Source: Stratiolaelaps scimitus
Lineage: Eukaryota; Arthropoda; Arachnida; Mesostigmata; Laelapidae
Reading direction: 5' to 3'
Assembly (NCBI GenBank): GCA_019614645.1
Contig: JABWDB010000030.1
Coordinates: 1,612,001 to 1,676,000, forward strand
DNA: 64,000 nucleotides
Shown here: piece by piece, positions 23,885 to 34,979 of the stretch
Layout of the letters: each line of letters begins with the position of its first letter
How positions within the stretch are numbered: the stretch's first letter is position 1
Notes under the pieces: generated by a model
The model's input: only the letters and a program-made list of their open reading frames with translations
Told to the model about the DNA's origin: nothing
Databases searched by the model: none
Program-made: the position numbers and the translations under genes

Positions 23885-24890
23885 ATGCTTTTGTTTCTCC
23901 AAGGACACCCTGCACCTGAAATCCATCGACAATTAGTGAACGCGTACGGCAGGTCTGCCTTATGCCTGCGAACGGTGCGACGTTGGTGCAAGCGATTTAA
24001 CAGTGGAAATTGGGACACCGATGACCACCGAGGCGGGGACCACAAATCAGGTGCGACAAGGGACGAACGGATTGACAGAGTCAAGGCAGCTTTTGAGCAA
24101 ACTAGAGCTTGGTCCATGGAGTCTTTGTCGGCTGAAACAGGAATTCCGCGAACGACGTGTTATAGAATTATTACCAATATACTGAAGATAAAGAAAATCA
24201 ATGCAAAATGGGTTCCCCATATACTGACTGCTGAGCAGATGAAAATGCGTGTGGAGTGTTCGACATTTAATTTGAAGACTTATACGCAACAAATCAGTCG
24301 CTTAGAACACACGGTGTCGATAAACGAGACATGGGTTAGCCTGCATAGACCTCCTGAGAAGGACCAAGCAAAACAGTGGCTACGACAAAGTGAACCGGCA
24401 ACGTGGCAGTGCCAGATAGATTCGGACGAAAGGTGTAATGTAAAATTAAAGATAAAGGTTTTATTGGTTTATTAAAGGAGCTGCAATTTTACAAAGCTTA
24501 AGCTCTCTTATATGTCACGCAGCGCGGCTCGAACCTGCGGTCTGTGTTGATGATACTCGCCCTGGATATCAAGGGTGTTTGCTATTACGAAATATTAGTA
24601 GCAAACGAAAAGCTGAATCCCGATATCTCCCCGATATCTCGACTTCTTGAAGGGATTGATGAACAAGTGGCGTGGAGACCGACAGCACCGAGTGTGGTTA
24701 CTCGACGACAATGCAAGACCTCACCGCACTGCTGAAATTACGGCCTGGATGGAGGGGAACAATATTGAGCGAGGGCTTCAACCCCCATATTCTCCTGATT
24801 TAAGTCCATGTGATTATGGTTGTTTCCATGCATTAAAGAGGAGAATAGGTGGGGTTCCATATGCATCGGCTTATTCAAAGAAGCAATAAA
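23885..24890 (+). pseudogene. Mariner transposase pseudogene, D34D type, SINE-interrupted
   Basis: Cut-and-paste transposase of the mariner family. The N-terminal part (23885-24432) has helix-turn-helix segments (TVRRWCKRFNSGNW, then GIPRTTCYRIITNILKIKK) and AKWVPHILTAEQ. The first catalytic block reads SINETWVSLHRPPEKDQ, with Asn (codon 24323-24325) where the family has Asp. After the SINE (24435-24543) reading resumes with LALDIKGVCYYEIL, then a frame change near 24640-24690, then WLLDDNARPH (Asp codon 24707) and SPDLSPCDYGCF (Asp codon 24812), 34 residues between the two Asp residues. The Met at 23885 is the first in frame; a few upstream in-frame codons could also belong. Lost Asp, insertion and frameshift all disable it. 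Confidence 0.92.
24435..24543 (-). mobile_element. SINE family 1 inserted in mariner transposase, 5'-truncated
   Basis: On the minus strand: CGCAGGTTCGAGCCGCG (B-box-like), GACATATAAGAGAGCTTAAG, then CTTTAATAAACCAATAAAAC and an imperfect tail. This matches the copies at 7372-7624. The tRNA-like part before the B box is missing. The transposase frame breaks exactly here; short GTGT repeats at both edges may be the target duplication. Confidence 0.85.
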
Positions 24891-25061
24891 TAACAAAGTT
24901 ATAAATGGTAAATATTTGGCTATCTCAAAACTTCCAGAGCGCTGGCGTATTAATAAAGCTGGAGAGTATTTCTAACTCATACCAAAAATCTTTGTTCTAA
25001 CTCATTTAGTTCAAAAGTTATTGGAATTTAAAGAGCGGACAGTTTGAACCGGATACCCTAA

Positions 25062-25400
25062 TAGCATAATGTACTCCACAAATTGCCCTCTTCAATGTAT
25101 GAAAAAAAATCGTAATAATAACAGCATACATCTGGAGAATATGCAGGTTGAATCCATAGATGAATATTGTTGGAATCCATCCGGGTCGTTATTGCAGCGG
25201 TATGGTGATGTTTCGCATTGTCATCGAGAAGTCGTATATCAACGCATATATCGCAATGCCACTGGCGAAGGCCATTCGCCATTTTCTTGCCATTTTTAAG
25301 GCCTCCGGTAGAGGCTCAAGAAGGAGTCGTCGATTTCAACGATGTGCGTTAGTCGACTATTTTTATGCTTATAGGCTTTAATATGCCACACGTGTTTTCA
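25062..25400 (-). pseudogene. Older related mariner fragment, antiparallel, interrupted by the younger one
   Basis: Minus-strand frames give IDDSFLSLYRRP (first catalytic region, Asp retained) and then RLLDDNAKHHHTAAI, DSNNIHLWIQPAYSPD and CCYYYDFF. These line up with SINETWVSLHRPP, WLLDDNARPHRTAEI and the SPDLSPCDYGCF block in the younger neighbour, so both belong to the same mariner group. The stretch between the first and second catalytic blocks is deleted. The sequence continues at 23560-23710 beyond the inserted element. Confidence 0.75.
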
Positions 25401-25989
25401 TTTTGCATAGTATGCCATTTTGCATTTTTCCCAATTTTAAGATAACTATGCTCTAATATATAATAGTAACTCAGCCAAGTCAGAATAATGGCCTACTCCA
25501 AAAATTCTCAACCCTCGTATGGGATAAATTAAGATGGCCGAATAATATTCAGAATAGTATGCAATATTCTGTGTGCCCCTTTTACCAATATTGAACTTCT
25601 AAAATAATGACTTTTTTAATATTTCGGTGTTCATTACCAAGGCGACCGCAAGGTTAGTGTTCACCTTATAGAACAGCTATTTTGTTTTCCATGAAGGACG
25701 GATGAAGGGAAATGTTTACACGTGACCCATGCGACGGAAATATACCGCCAAATTAATGACCATTCATTTAACAATGGATACAAGAAACTTGCCGCACATG
25801 GAGTTGGATGAACTCTGAAGGACTCGGCACGTAGCACAGGCGGACAGTTCAGTGATTTTTTCGTGGTGACCCGCTTGCTGCTCCAATCTGGTATTTTTTT
25901 TATTCTATTGTCTGCTGCGAAGACAAAGTGAGAGCTTGAGGAGATCAAAATGTCTGTCAGACGACCGACAGACAGACCTGCTTTAACTG
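25401..25989. other. No feature identified
   Basis: AT-rich DNA. A long minus-strand frame (25661-26194, 177 codons) starts here and runs into the next island. Its composition is mixed, with no recognisable domain or signal peptide. I do not call it a gene, though it is among the longer frames. Confidence 0.3.
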
Positions 25990-26929
25990 CCGCCGTTGGG
26001 TGAGTTGTTCCGAGGATCAGATGCACTGCACTTTCCGCTATTTGCCTCGATGCAATGCTCCCTGTTGACTTGCGCCGGCCGGCTGTGTTCTCTGATAACG
26101 CCCATCGCATCCCGTCCTGAGATAATCCTGAACCAGCGAATAGCCCACATCCCCTATTCGATTCTTCTGAAAAGATGTCGAGAAACAGTAGCACCCCACT
26201 TGGCCTAACACCCAGTGCTGCTGCTGCTAGTCCGGTAGCGCCGTATCCCCGTGGCCCCGTTATTGTCAGATCGCCAACGAGCGAATGAGGGAGCCATGGC
26301 AGTACAGTAATGTATCACAATGTGTTTAGCTGATGGCTTCGTGTCGTCCGTCGATATCACCGTGTACAATTTCGCCACTGAGCCAGCAGTAGACTCCAGC
26401 AGTGAGGGCACTCAGTGGATGGCTATTCCCTCGGCATTTGGTCATTTGAGTAGAACCGCCACCAGTATTTGTAGACTGGATGTGAGCGAAGCAAAAGAAA
26501 AAAAAGGCATTTGTCTTTTGTCTTGGAGATGATTTGTGTGTCGTCGTCGTCATCGTCGCATATCGGTTACTGCTCCCTGAGTCCCCGAGAAGGCCTCCTC
26601 CTCCTCCTCCTCTTCCTCTTCCTTTTGCTGTCGATGATGATGGTGCTCGTATAGCTACGAGACTTAGGACCTGGACACGCGCGGCTTTTCCCGCTTTGTT
26701 GTTCTTTCTATAGTATGTCTCTCTACATATGCCATCTATGTCTTCTGTATCTGCCCGTGATCGGTCCGCGCGGTTGGCATAAAGATGGATTTCAGAAAAC
26801 AGGGTGTCGCCATGGGATGTAGAACAAGTTAACGGAATGCATCGGAATTCACCATAGAAAAAAATGCGATTGTGCAATAATGAGTATGTATAATAGACTA
26901 ATTGTGGCATGATGTTCTTCAATTCTACA
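25990..26929. repeat. GC-richer island with a long minus-strand open frame
   Basis: The frame 26326-26922 (minus, 198 codons) is the second longest open frame in the window. Its middle translates CCT/CTC and CGT/CAT runs (26594-26640 and 26539-26560) into Gly, Arg and Thr repeats. The ends are non-repetitive but match nothing I know. CTG runs lie near 26217-26228. A real exon cannot be excluded. Confidence 0.35.
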
Positions 26930-27335
26930 TGAGCTTTTCAAAATATTCATTTTGTATTCTAGCTCGTCTGGAGCTGAGTAGGAGGTTAGACCCCCATAGA
27001 CAGGGTTAATCGCTCTCAGGGTGGTCCCCTATATGGATGGTCTTCTGCAAGTTTGCCCAATTAGCCATATTTAATATTCAACGTTGTTTTCCATGTTACC
27101 TATTTCTGTCTTAACATATTAAGTCTCTGATTAATACGCATGTTCTATCCATCCAACCATAACTTTATCTTCTCAGGTGCTATTTCATACACCGTGAAGA
27201 ATCGTCGATGTACAACCAGTCGCCCTTGATGGGATACGACTTATCTGGGACTACCAAATGCTTGGGACTATATATATATCTACATCAGACTTTAAAATGA
27301 CGGAGTCACCTGGAATCTGCAACCCCTAAATGCTA
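26930..27335. other. No feature identified
   Basis: AT-rich DNA. It may contain eroded upstream LINE sequence belonging to the next feature, but no motif is readable. Confidence 0.3.
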
Positions 27336-27912
27336 CTTACCGTTGCAGCTCTAAGACGTCTCAGACTAATATATATCCCATTGGATGGTCTCCTTCTCGC
27401 TTACAAGGCGGTACTATTACTGGTGCTATGTTATGCATTGCCAATATGGGGGGGGGGAGAGGTATATATCAAATTATCCAGAATGACCCTGTGAGAGCTA
27501 TTCTCATTCCCGTCATCAGCCGCTCTAACCACCGTGCTGCCATGTTTAAGATACCCTCCGTTTCAAATGGAACTAGTAGAAACACTCTCGCCTTCAGCCT
27601 ACCCTCTACCTGGGGTGACCTTCCTCAAGAAATTCGCTCACTCACTTCTGTGATTTAGTTTGCAAGAGAGGTTCGTATACATATTGCTAGATTGCTATAT
27701 TTCAAATATGTAGAAACGTATATAATTATCAGGAATGTGTAAGTAATCTTGTGGAATAATTATAATCAAACAGAGGTCTATTATCAGTGTATTGTGAACG
27801 GTGACATTTATTTTTGCTTATTACCTTCCACGAGAAGGACTTAAGCGATGTAACGATTGTAGTTCCGTCAATAAACCGCACTTTATATTGTATTATATCT
27901 GTGCTTTTATAA
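27336..27912 (+). mobile_element. 5'-truncated CR1/L2-like LINE: C-terminus and 3' end
   Basis: Frames at about 27336-27430 (AALRRLRLIYIPLDGLL, then AYKAVL) and 27428-27658 (FKIPSVSNGTSRNTLAFSLP, then STWGDLPQEIRSL) give the ORF2 tail of a CR1/L2-type LINE. The W-x-D/N-L-P block corresponds to WNSLP at about 5795-5809. About 180 bases of 3' untranslated sequence end in GACTTAAGCGATGTAACG, ATTGTAGTTCCG and an ATTGT-like short repeat. That end matches the fragments at 17283 and 45322 and, more loosely, the SINE family 1 tail. One frame change is needed, so it is a dead copy. Confidence 0.65.
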
Positions 27913-29841
27913 TGCATTGTTGTCAAATCATTAATCGGCCTTCCTCTGGTTGCAATACAGCGCAAAACAACACACACTATGTAACCTAAGTTGATCTTCT
28001 CATTGAGATGTCTGTTTTGTTGTTAGTTGTTGCTTATTACTACTTGTTCTATTTCATCAATTTATTAAGGTAACAATGAGTAATACAATTTACGCTTGAG
28101 CATTGCCTTTCGCGGTCCGCGCTATTCTAAGCTGTACATCGTATTAGAATATTATATTATTATTAATTATTGCAGCTGCTATTATGATTTCCGACATCTT
28201 TTTTAGGGGTAAAGGCAAATGCATTATGTTTGACGTCTGGGTCCTCGCACTTACTAAACTTTAGACCTCAAGGACTTGGGGCACTGAACTATGTCAGAGA
28301 TCTACTCGAACCCATTTGACATTTTGAACGAATATCTTATAATTCAATTCAGATTTTACATACGTATTGTTACCATGTAATTTTTTTAGCTCTATTCTGC
28401 TATGGTATAGGCGGGAACAGCCGACGTTGAGTATCACCTTTTGTAATGTTCTCCATTTAGCTCGATCCAACCAGTTCTTCAGCTCACTGTTGCATATGTA
28501 TCTCAATGATTCGACATCAATACACCAGACAGTGATAATCTGATCTATGCACCGTTGGCGAGCTTCATGTCGGACAGGGGTACATACCTGCGTGCATTAG
28601 ACACTCTATTTCAATACTCTGCAGTACATTTGATGGGGATGCTGCACGATTTAGGCCGGTCATGCAGGCTATTATGCATATATCTGCACCGGAGCACTGC
28701 TCCACAAAGGAACACTCCTCATTTCATCCGCTCAGCGCCATCCTACGCCACGAAGTGATTGAACATACACCACTAGCAAATATAATGATAGCTTAGTCAC
28801 TCCACCAATGCGTTCATATAATAATAATAATAACAATGGTGCATCAGGTGATTGTGTTTGGGGATGATGACTTCTAGGATAAAATTTAATAAAGGCTTGT
28901 CCAGACTAGTCTGATTTAGCTATATTAATATGCTCTTAAAATACCCTCAAAACGCTCTTTGGAAATACTCGAAATGGTGGCAACTATGGTGATATGTGGG
29001 TATTTAGTTTAGGGAGATGTTATAATTTAGCTAAAGTCATAGTTTATCGCATTTTTCAAGCTAAGTGGCCAGTTCGTGCGAGTCCTCGATGTATACTTGG
29101 CGAAAGTAAGTTGAACTACGTCTCGTCGATGAAGAAGCCAATTACAGAAAAGGAAACACTTACATGTTAGAAATACGGAACCTATGACCGTTATGTGGGT
29201 GTCAGCTAAGTTGTGGTGGTAATGGAAAAATATGAGAAATGTGTATTAGTGTAAATCTATGGGTGTTTTTGAAACTCAGGTTTTTTGCTTGTGTGTTTTG
29301 CAAACTATTTTGACTTCAGAAGCAAGGAGAAAATGGACCCTCTAGGTTATTAGGCGAACGAGAAATGAAATTGATGATGATGAGAATTAAATGAGTCCGT
29401 TTTTAGGAGCATTTATAATTTGCCTGTAACTAGCAAAGTAAGGGAACCTGGACTATTTTATAGCAGATTTCAGGTATTCCAATTAATATTGGGAAGCGGT
29501 AGTGATCTATATGATCATTATAATGCTGGAAGTCAAAAGGTGTAAGGTAACCAACCGCGGACGCTAAACTTTCTGACATTGCCTTGTCAACTTGAAATTT
29601 TGACCTGACATTAATATACACCGAGAAGTTAGAATTGGCCCAAGTTATATTCGATGTATTCCAAATTACCACCGACAAATGATTTTTAAGTTAATGCCAA
29701 AGTTAGAGGTTCTGATGCGATTCAGTAATGAAGGTCGATATAAGTTTTGTACTCAGCGAGGGTCACCGTCAGTATTTGTTGAAATATTCTGTTTATATGT
29801 ACTTTAACACTAGCCGCCTGAAATATCGTTGAGCCTTAGGT
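27913..29841. other. No gene identified
   Basis: AT-rich DNA. Minus-strand frames near 28294-28506 contain ELKNWLDRAKWRTLQ, which has a faint LINE-tail look but is too weak to call. A short AAT repeat lies near 28820-28835. Frame 29430-29678 (minus) is not recognised. Confidence 0.35.
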
Positions 29842-29925
29842 GGCAATCGAACCTGGGACCTTCCTCGTGATATCTTGGTTTGTCCAGTACCCTACTTACC
29901 ATGCCATTGCGACAGTGGAATTCAT
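29842..29925 (-). mobile_element. tRNA-like SINE head fragment
   Basis: On the minus strand an A-box-like TGGCATGGTAAGTAGGG is followed about 45 bases later by a B-box-like GGTTCGATTGCC, at tRNA-like spacing. The T arm and acceptor stem do not pair properly, so it is not a tRNA gene. It differs from SINE families 1 and 2. One copy only was found, so its status as a SINE is inference. Confidence 0.45.
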
Positions 29926-30549
29926 CGGGACGTCTTTACCCAAGCTTCTAACATCGCATTTTCTTTCAAACAAAAGGTTGCGATTTTTTTTGAACCGCTT
30001 CAGTATTTGTTGCATTTTTTTATTGATGATAATCATCTATTACATGGTTAAGGCTCCTGCATAAAACCACTTATATTATAATTATCCAACTTTTATTGAA
30101 TTGCTAACACGAAAGACCCTAATACACCTCATTGGCGTTCATTTGTCTAAAATTCCAATTTCGGAGGGATGATCTATCGAAACTGTTTTGTCAAGATTCG
30201 CATTTCATGGAGCTTAGCGTTACCCTTTAAATTCAGCTAGGCTTCTAGTATGAATGTTGAGCTGATTTGTGATGAACTCGTTATGACATCCAGACAAAGA
30301 CTTATACATATTCTCCAATTCCAAGCGGTCGGTAGGTTTACAATAATAATTCAATCTTCGACTTCGCTCTAATATACAGTGGGAGTTGCCGTTCTATTTT
30401 CAAAGAGCATCTTGTACTTTCTCGTGTACTAACGAAAACAAAGAGGGGTGACCGATGCTGATGTGACTGTGTGAGAAGGGTGAAATAGGTAACTTTGGAA
30501 GCGAAGATTATGCTCTTGTTAGTGGCCAAGCTCATGCGTTTCGTTTTAA
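29926..30549. other. No feature seen
   Basis: AT-rich DNA with no recognised frame or repeat. Confidence 0.35.
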
Positions 30550-31850
30550 GTGGCAGTTAAGTAGAGTGACGAGAGAAGGTTCCCTTCCCCACAGCCTTAC
30601 CTCCAATCGATCTATAACTCACCTCGCTCTTTCGTTGATTCGTTCCACCAACTTTTCTCTTCACCACCTCAAAGAGCTGTTAGCGCCAAAATCCCACTTA
30701 GTTGTTTCAGTGCGCTTGTTCGGAAAGCGGGACCATAGGAAGGAGAGAACAACGACGACGACGACGACGACGACAACGACAACGACAGCAACAACAATGA
30801 GAAAGGCGATGGTCGTTCTCACTCGTGCGTCTCTCGTTAGCTAGCACCTAGCACCTACCGAGCAACTGACGGACGAACGGCCATGCCTGGCGCTGTCTAC
30901 TTCACACTCGCTCAGACACACATACAGTCTCGCTTACTTTGTTGTATCATTGGTGGCGGTGTAGCCGGTGGGTGTGCAAGGACTACTACTGCTACTACTA
31001 CTACCAGTGGTAGTGGTAGTCAATCCACAAGCGTGACCGGCGACCGGCAATTGGCCACACCCAAACATATCACTCTCAACTATAACAGGCAAGGAAGAGG
31101 AAAAAGCGATGCATGGATCGGAGGATGACAGAGAATCTCTCCCGATGATGGCGCTCCCGAAGAGACAACGGTACACACCGGGAGAGAGAGCAAGTATATT
31201 ACAGGCAAGTAGCGATGGGAGACGAAGATTGTTTCATACAGAGATGAATCGCAGAGTGGCGGAGAACAGATAGAACTTGAACAGGAGCCGATGTGATAGA
31301 AAAGAATAAGTAGTTGAACAGGGACGAGAGCAGCACGCACTGCTGCTACAGGCAAACGAAAAAAAAAACACGATGAAGGTAGTTCAACGTAACAATGGGA
31401 GAAAAAGAGCGAGAGAAAGGATCCTTCACCTAGAAGAGATATGTGAAGCCAGTGCTTCGTTCGGTAGCCGGTCGGACCGTTCATACATCAAGATGACACT
31501 TCTAATCATCGAGTTCATCGAGACCAAGCAAAGCAGAGTAGAGTAGAGCAATGAAAAGAGAACAAGGGAATTACGACAACCACGTTGCTACGATAGCTCG
31601 CCGCCGTCGCCTCCTCCTCCTCCTCCTCCTTCTCGTCCAGCTGAAAGAACAAATGTGTGGGTACCAGTCTTTTTCTACGTCAGACCCCGTCCCCCTTAGT
31701 TCTCTGCTTCAGTGGATTGACGAAATTGACGGGAAAATTGTCTAATTTTAGGTTGACCGACTCGGATGGCTTGACCCCTGGCTAGCGTTGATGCTCGAAA
31801 GAGGCTTCCGAGGGAGGTGGTGAGAACATGATTTGAGCCTACTCTTTAGC
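30550..31850. repeat. GC-richer triplet-repeat island
   Basis: GAC runs at about 30752-30790, ACT/CTA runs at about 30983-31003, GGTAGT repeats near 31005-31020 and CTC/TCC runs at about 31609-31634. Frames on both strands (for example 31080-31484 minus, 134 codons) have no recognisable domain. Confidence 0.5.
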
Positions 31851-33676
31851 GTTCCTGAGCAATGACTACCGGCGATACGAGGATACAGCCCTTCTCTGAA
31901 CAGGCGCCGGGCAGTCCGCCATTGCTAAATTTCTCTCTGGCCACAGATTCAGTGATGTAGTACGTCGTTTCGTATCTGGCGGCGAGATGAGAATGCGGAT
32001 TCGAAGTCTGATGGGTTGGAAAAGTCATTACTGGTGTAGCGCGAGAAGGCGTTACAGGGAGAGGTATCATCGGAGGTAGGACTAGTGAGCTGTGAGAGAG
32101 GATATACCCGTACTCTCGTAAATGTCGTGGGCTGAATTGAAACAGATAGCAACTGCAGATTCCACCATATGACTATTTTTCTTAGCTTTTTCATAGGCAC
32201 AAATTTATAGTTGTACAATTTAGGAATTTCTTGAATTAAAATCTAATTATGAAACTATCGCACTAATACTTCTAGGAGCGCTTCTTGGAGAAATAACGGG
32301 CTGTCGCGTTTCGAATTTACTGGAAACTATGATAACGTCGTATTTATGGTAGGTCTGATGTGATAAGGTCGTGTTAACAGGAGGACATATGGAGTGACAT
32401 AGAGATTAAGCCGTTAACAGACGATAGTGGTCGCCCACAGATGTTGGTGTCATACCGAATATAAGGGTTTAATAAATTAATTATATTTCCATTACCATTA
32501 TATTATACTTTTCATGTTTTGGTTACTAGAACTACTACCATCACCACTGTTGATGCTGCCTTAGCGGTGTTCTGATGTTGCTCTTGTTGTACATATCGTT
32601 GCATTGTATAATAATAGTTATTTCTATCCACGACAACGTCCTTAGTTACAAAAATCCACAGTTTCTAACACTACCGGTAAGCAACGAGGGAAGACTGCCC
32701 GACGCTCGCCATCATTAGTCAATATCAGTATCACCTTCGTAAGACAAGAAAGATACAATTAGCAACTGTTCCATCAGCTGCACAGTGTAAGGTAGCAATA
32801 GACTTGGCCGTCATAGCAACCAAGATTTGCGACAAACAAGTACCAACCTTACGGGTGACTGTGTTTTAGGGCATCAACCATATGATAGTATAGTAGTGCT
32901 GTTGTTAAAAGCAGTAGTAGCAGTAGTATTGTATATGTAAAACAGAAACGCAGTCTGTGTCTTATGTGTTGTTGTTGTTGTTGTTGCCTTCATCTGCCTG
33001 GCATTTTTCGGCATCTGCATCTCTTGTTGCAGTAGTAGCCGTAGTAGTACTAGTAGTAGTCTGCTGCTGATGGTGATTGAGGCAGAGTTGGTAATCTTAC
33101 TCATGATGTCGACCAGTATGTGTTTGCTGTGTTGTGTTTTCAATGGCTGTTCCGAAGACTACAGCCGTTGGTCTATATATCAAACAGGCAGCTCAACAGT
33201 CCGATGGCGAGGTGCATAAAGCGATCCCACGCTGGCGTGACCAACGCCAGTGTGATCTGAAGCTTCTCTGATAGTAGCTGCTCAAGAAGCGAGCAGTCGA
33301 TATATCCAACATCGGAAGAGTAATCTGAATCAAACGAATGACAACGAAACATCAGTCTGACGACGACAGGAAGAATTGAATCTGATGTGCTTTGATTTGC
33401 AGTGTAAACCATGAAAGCGTTATAATAAGTGGCCTGTTAGCTTATTTCCTTAAATACCTACAAAACAAGGGTGTCAGTATATTAACTTGACTATAAAGTG
33501 ATGCACTCTTTCCATTGAATCCTGTATTGGCTTAATGTAAAACTATTTTGTGAAAAATTCTGCCTATTTGTTAGATAAATATTCAGAAGAGCTTCTAATA
33601 TGAAAAATTTAGTGGGACTCAGGCAAGCTTTCACTTGTAAATTCATACGTGTAGGTAATATCAAAGCCCTTTTGGT

Positions 33677-33709
<33 letters not shown>

Positions 33710-34979
33710 AACAGTTGAATTGCGTCATGATCTTGGAGCAGAAACAAAGTTCTTCAAAAATAACTATATGGCGCAGCATCAGTGTAATGAGATAAATATA
33801 CGGTGATAACATGTAGATGTGTTATTAGGTGGTTGTATGCTCTGTTGAATGGTGTTTCATTCTGTACAAAGGTTTGGACACGATCTCGTTCCGAACAGTG
33901 TTTAATGTCGTTTACCAAATGACCATTATGGCTACAATATTTAATGTTTTCAAACATCGAAAGCCGCGCAACTCCCATCGACTAGGCTTTAAAATACTAT
34001 TTCATTGACAATGTTTCAATAACCGGTTTATGACGGTCTCTGCATTCGTTATGTGGAGGTTGCTCGAGCCTTTCAACCGCATTCTCCTTTATTTGAATAG
34101 ATATCTCCTTGTCCTTTAGTCAACGAGCTCGCGGAGTGCTGTCATCTGTGTTTTGATATCAATTACACCAGAGCTGATCCTTTCACAGTTGTCTTCTTAT
34201 ATTCTATGGCAGAAAGCCCTGGTACGATTGCTGTCTGTCAGAGCATTGCTTCATGGATTTCTTGGTGAGTCATGCTGGACTTATCTGGGCTTCCTCCAAC
34301 AGATCTACGTGATGGTAGGGAAATATTAACCACCAGTTAATCACATTTCTGGGGATGGAACCTGCGATCACAAATCGTAGTTTCAATTGCACGATAACAA
34401 TGTAATCCAGCTCGGTGAAGGTCCAGTGAACATTGTTTATATCGTGAAATGTACTCAATAACAATGTGTGATTAATTGTGAAATATACAATTTTGACAAA
34501 CGTGTTGGATAATAACACTAGTGTGCTTAAGAAACATGTACAGTATCACGGTGCTTTGTAGGTTAATCGCCTTAATAGTGTCCCTTGGGTCATATCACTC
34601 TCTGGATAATTCTTAAAAAAACCTTTTACCAGGAGAAGGCGCGAAAATTGATGATTGATTGACTACATTTGACCTGAAGCAGAAGAAGACGGGTACAGAT
34701 ACGAAGCAAAAAGTTGTATTTGTCGTGAGTAGCAATAATAGTAGTAAAGCAGCGGATGCCAATGGAAATAGTGAGTAGAGAGATTATGTTGATTCGTAAA
34801 TGATGTCACGCATGTTGGACGCATGTTTGGCAAATTATAGTAGCAAACGCTGAACTTAGAACAAATCCTAGAGGCTTAAGCAGATAGCGAGACGATACAA
34901 GTAACAGCAACGACGACAAAAGCCAGAATAAATATCACACAGAATCATGAATTGACATTTCAGCTTCCTGGCGACAGGC
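31851..34979. other. AT-rich DNA with microsatellites, no gene
   Basis: Contains GTT runs at 32968-32985, AGT/GTA-type repeats at 32910-32930 and 33032-33058, and a (TA)n tract at about 33678-33702. On the minus strand 34325-34425 there is a B-box-like GCAGGTTCCATCC, but no acceptable A box. Open frames (33173-33412, 33754-33978, 34270-34518, all minus) are not recognisable. Confidence 0.4.
33678..33702. repeat. (TA)n microsatellite
   Basis: About 25 bases of uninterrupted TA repeats. Confidence 0.9.

Larger units (their letters stand above)
23711..25061 (+). mobile_element. Nearly complete mariner element with inverted ends and TA target site
   Basis: The left end (from 23711) begins TGAGGGTATCCGGTTCAAAC and the right end, read on the minus strand from 25061, begins TTAGGGTATCCGGTTCAAAC; each is flanked by TA (23709-23710, 25062-25063). 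Length is 1351 bp, including about 108 bp of inserted SINE, so about 1.24 kb originally, normal for mariner. Terminal repeats match over at least 20 bp with one difference. Preserved ends and target duplication make this the youngest DNA transposon in the window. It cannot move by itself because its transposase is broken. Confidence 0.95.

Noticed and set aside
28294..28760. ELKNWLDRAKWRTLQ on the minus strand, like a LINE tail
   Set aside because: No reverse transcriptase motif in the region and the match is only a few residues.
29842..29925. A tRNA gene
   Set aside because: A and B boxes are at tRNA spacing, but the T arm and acceptor stem do not pair, so it is more likely a SINE head.
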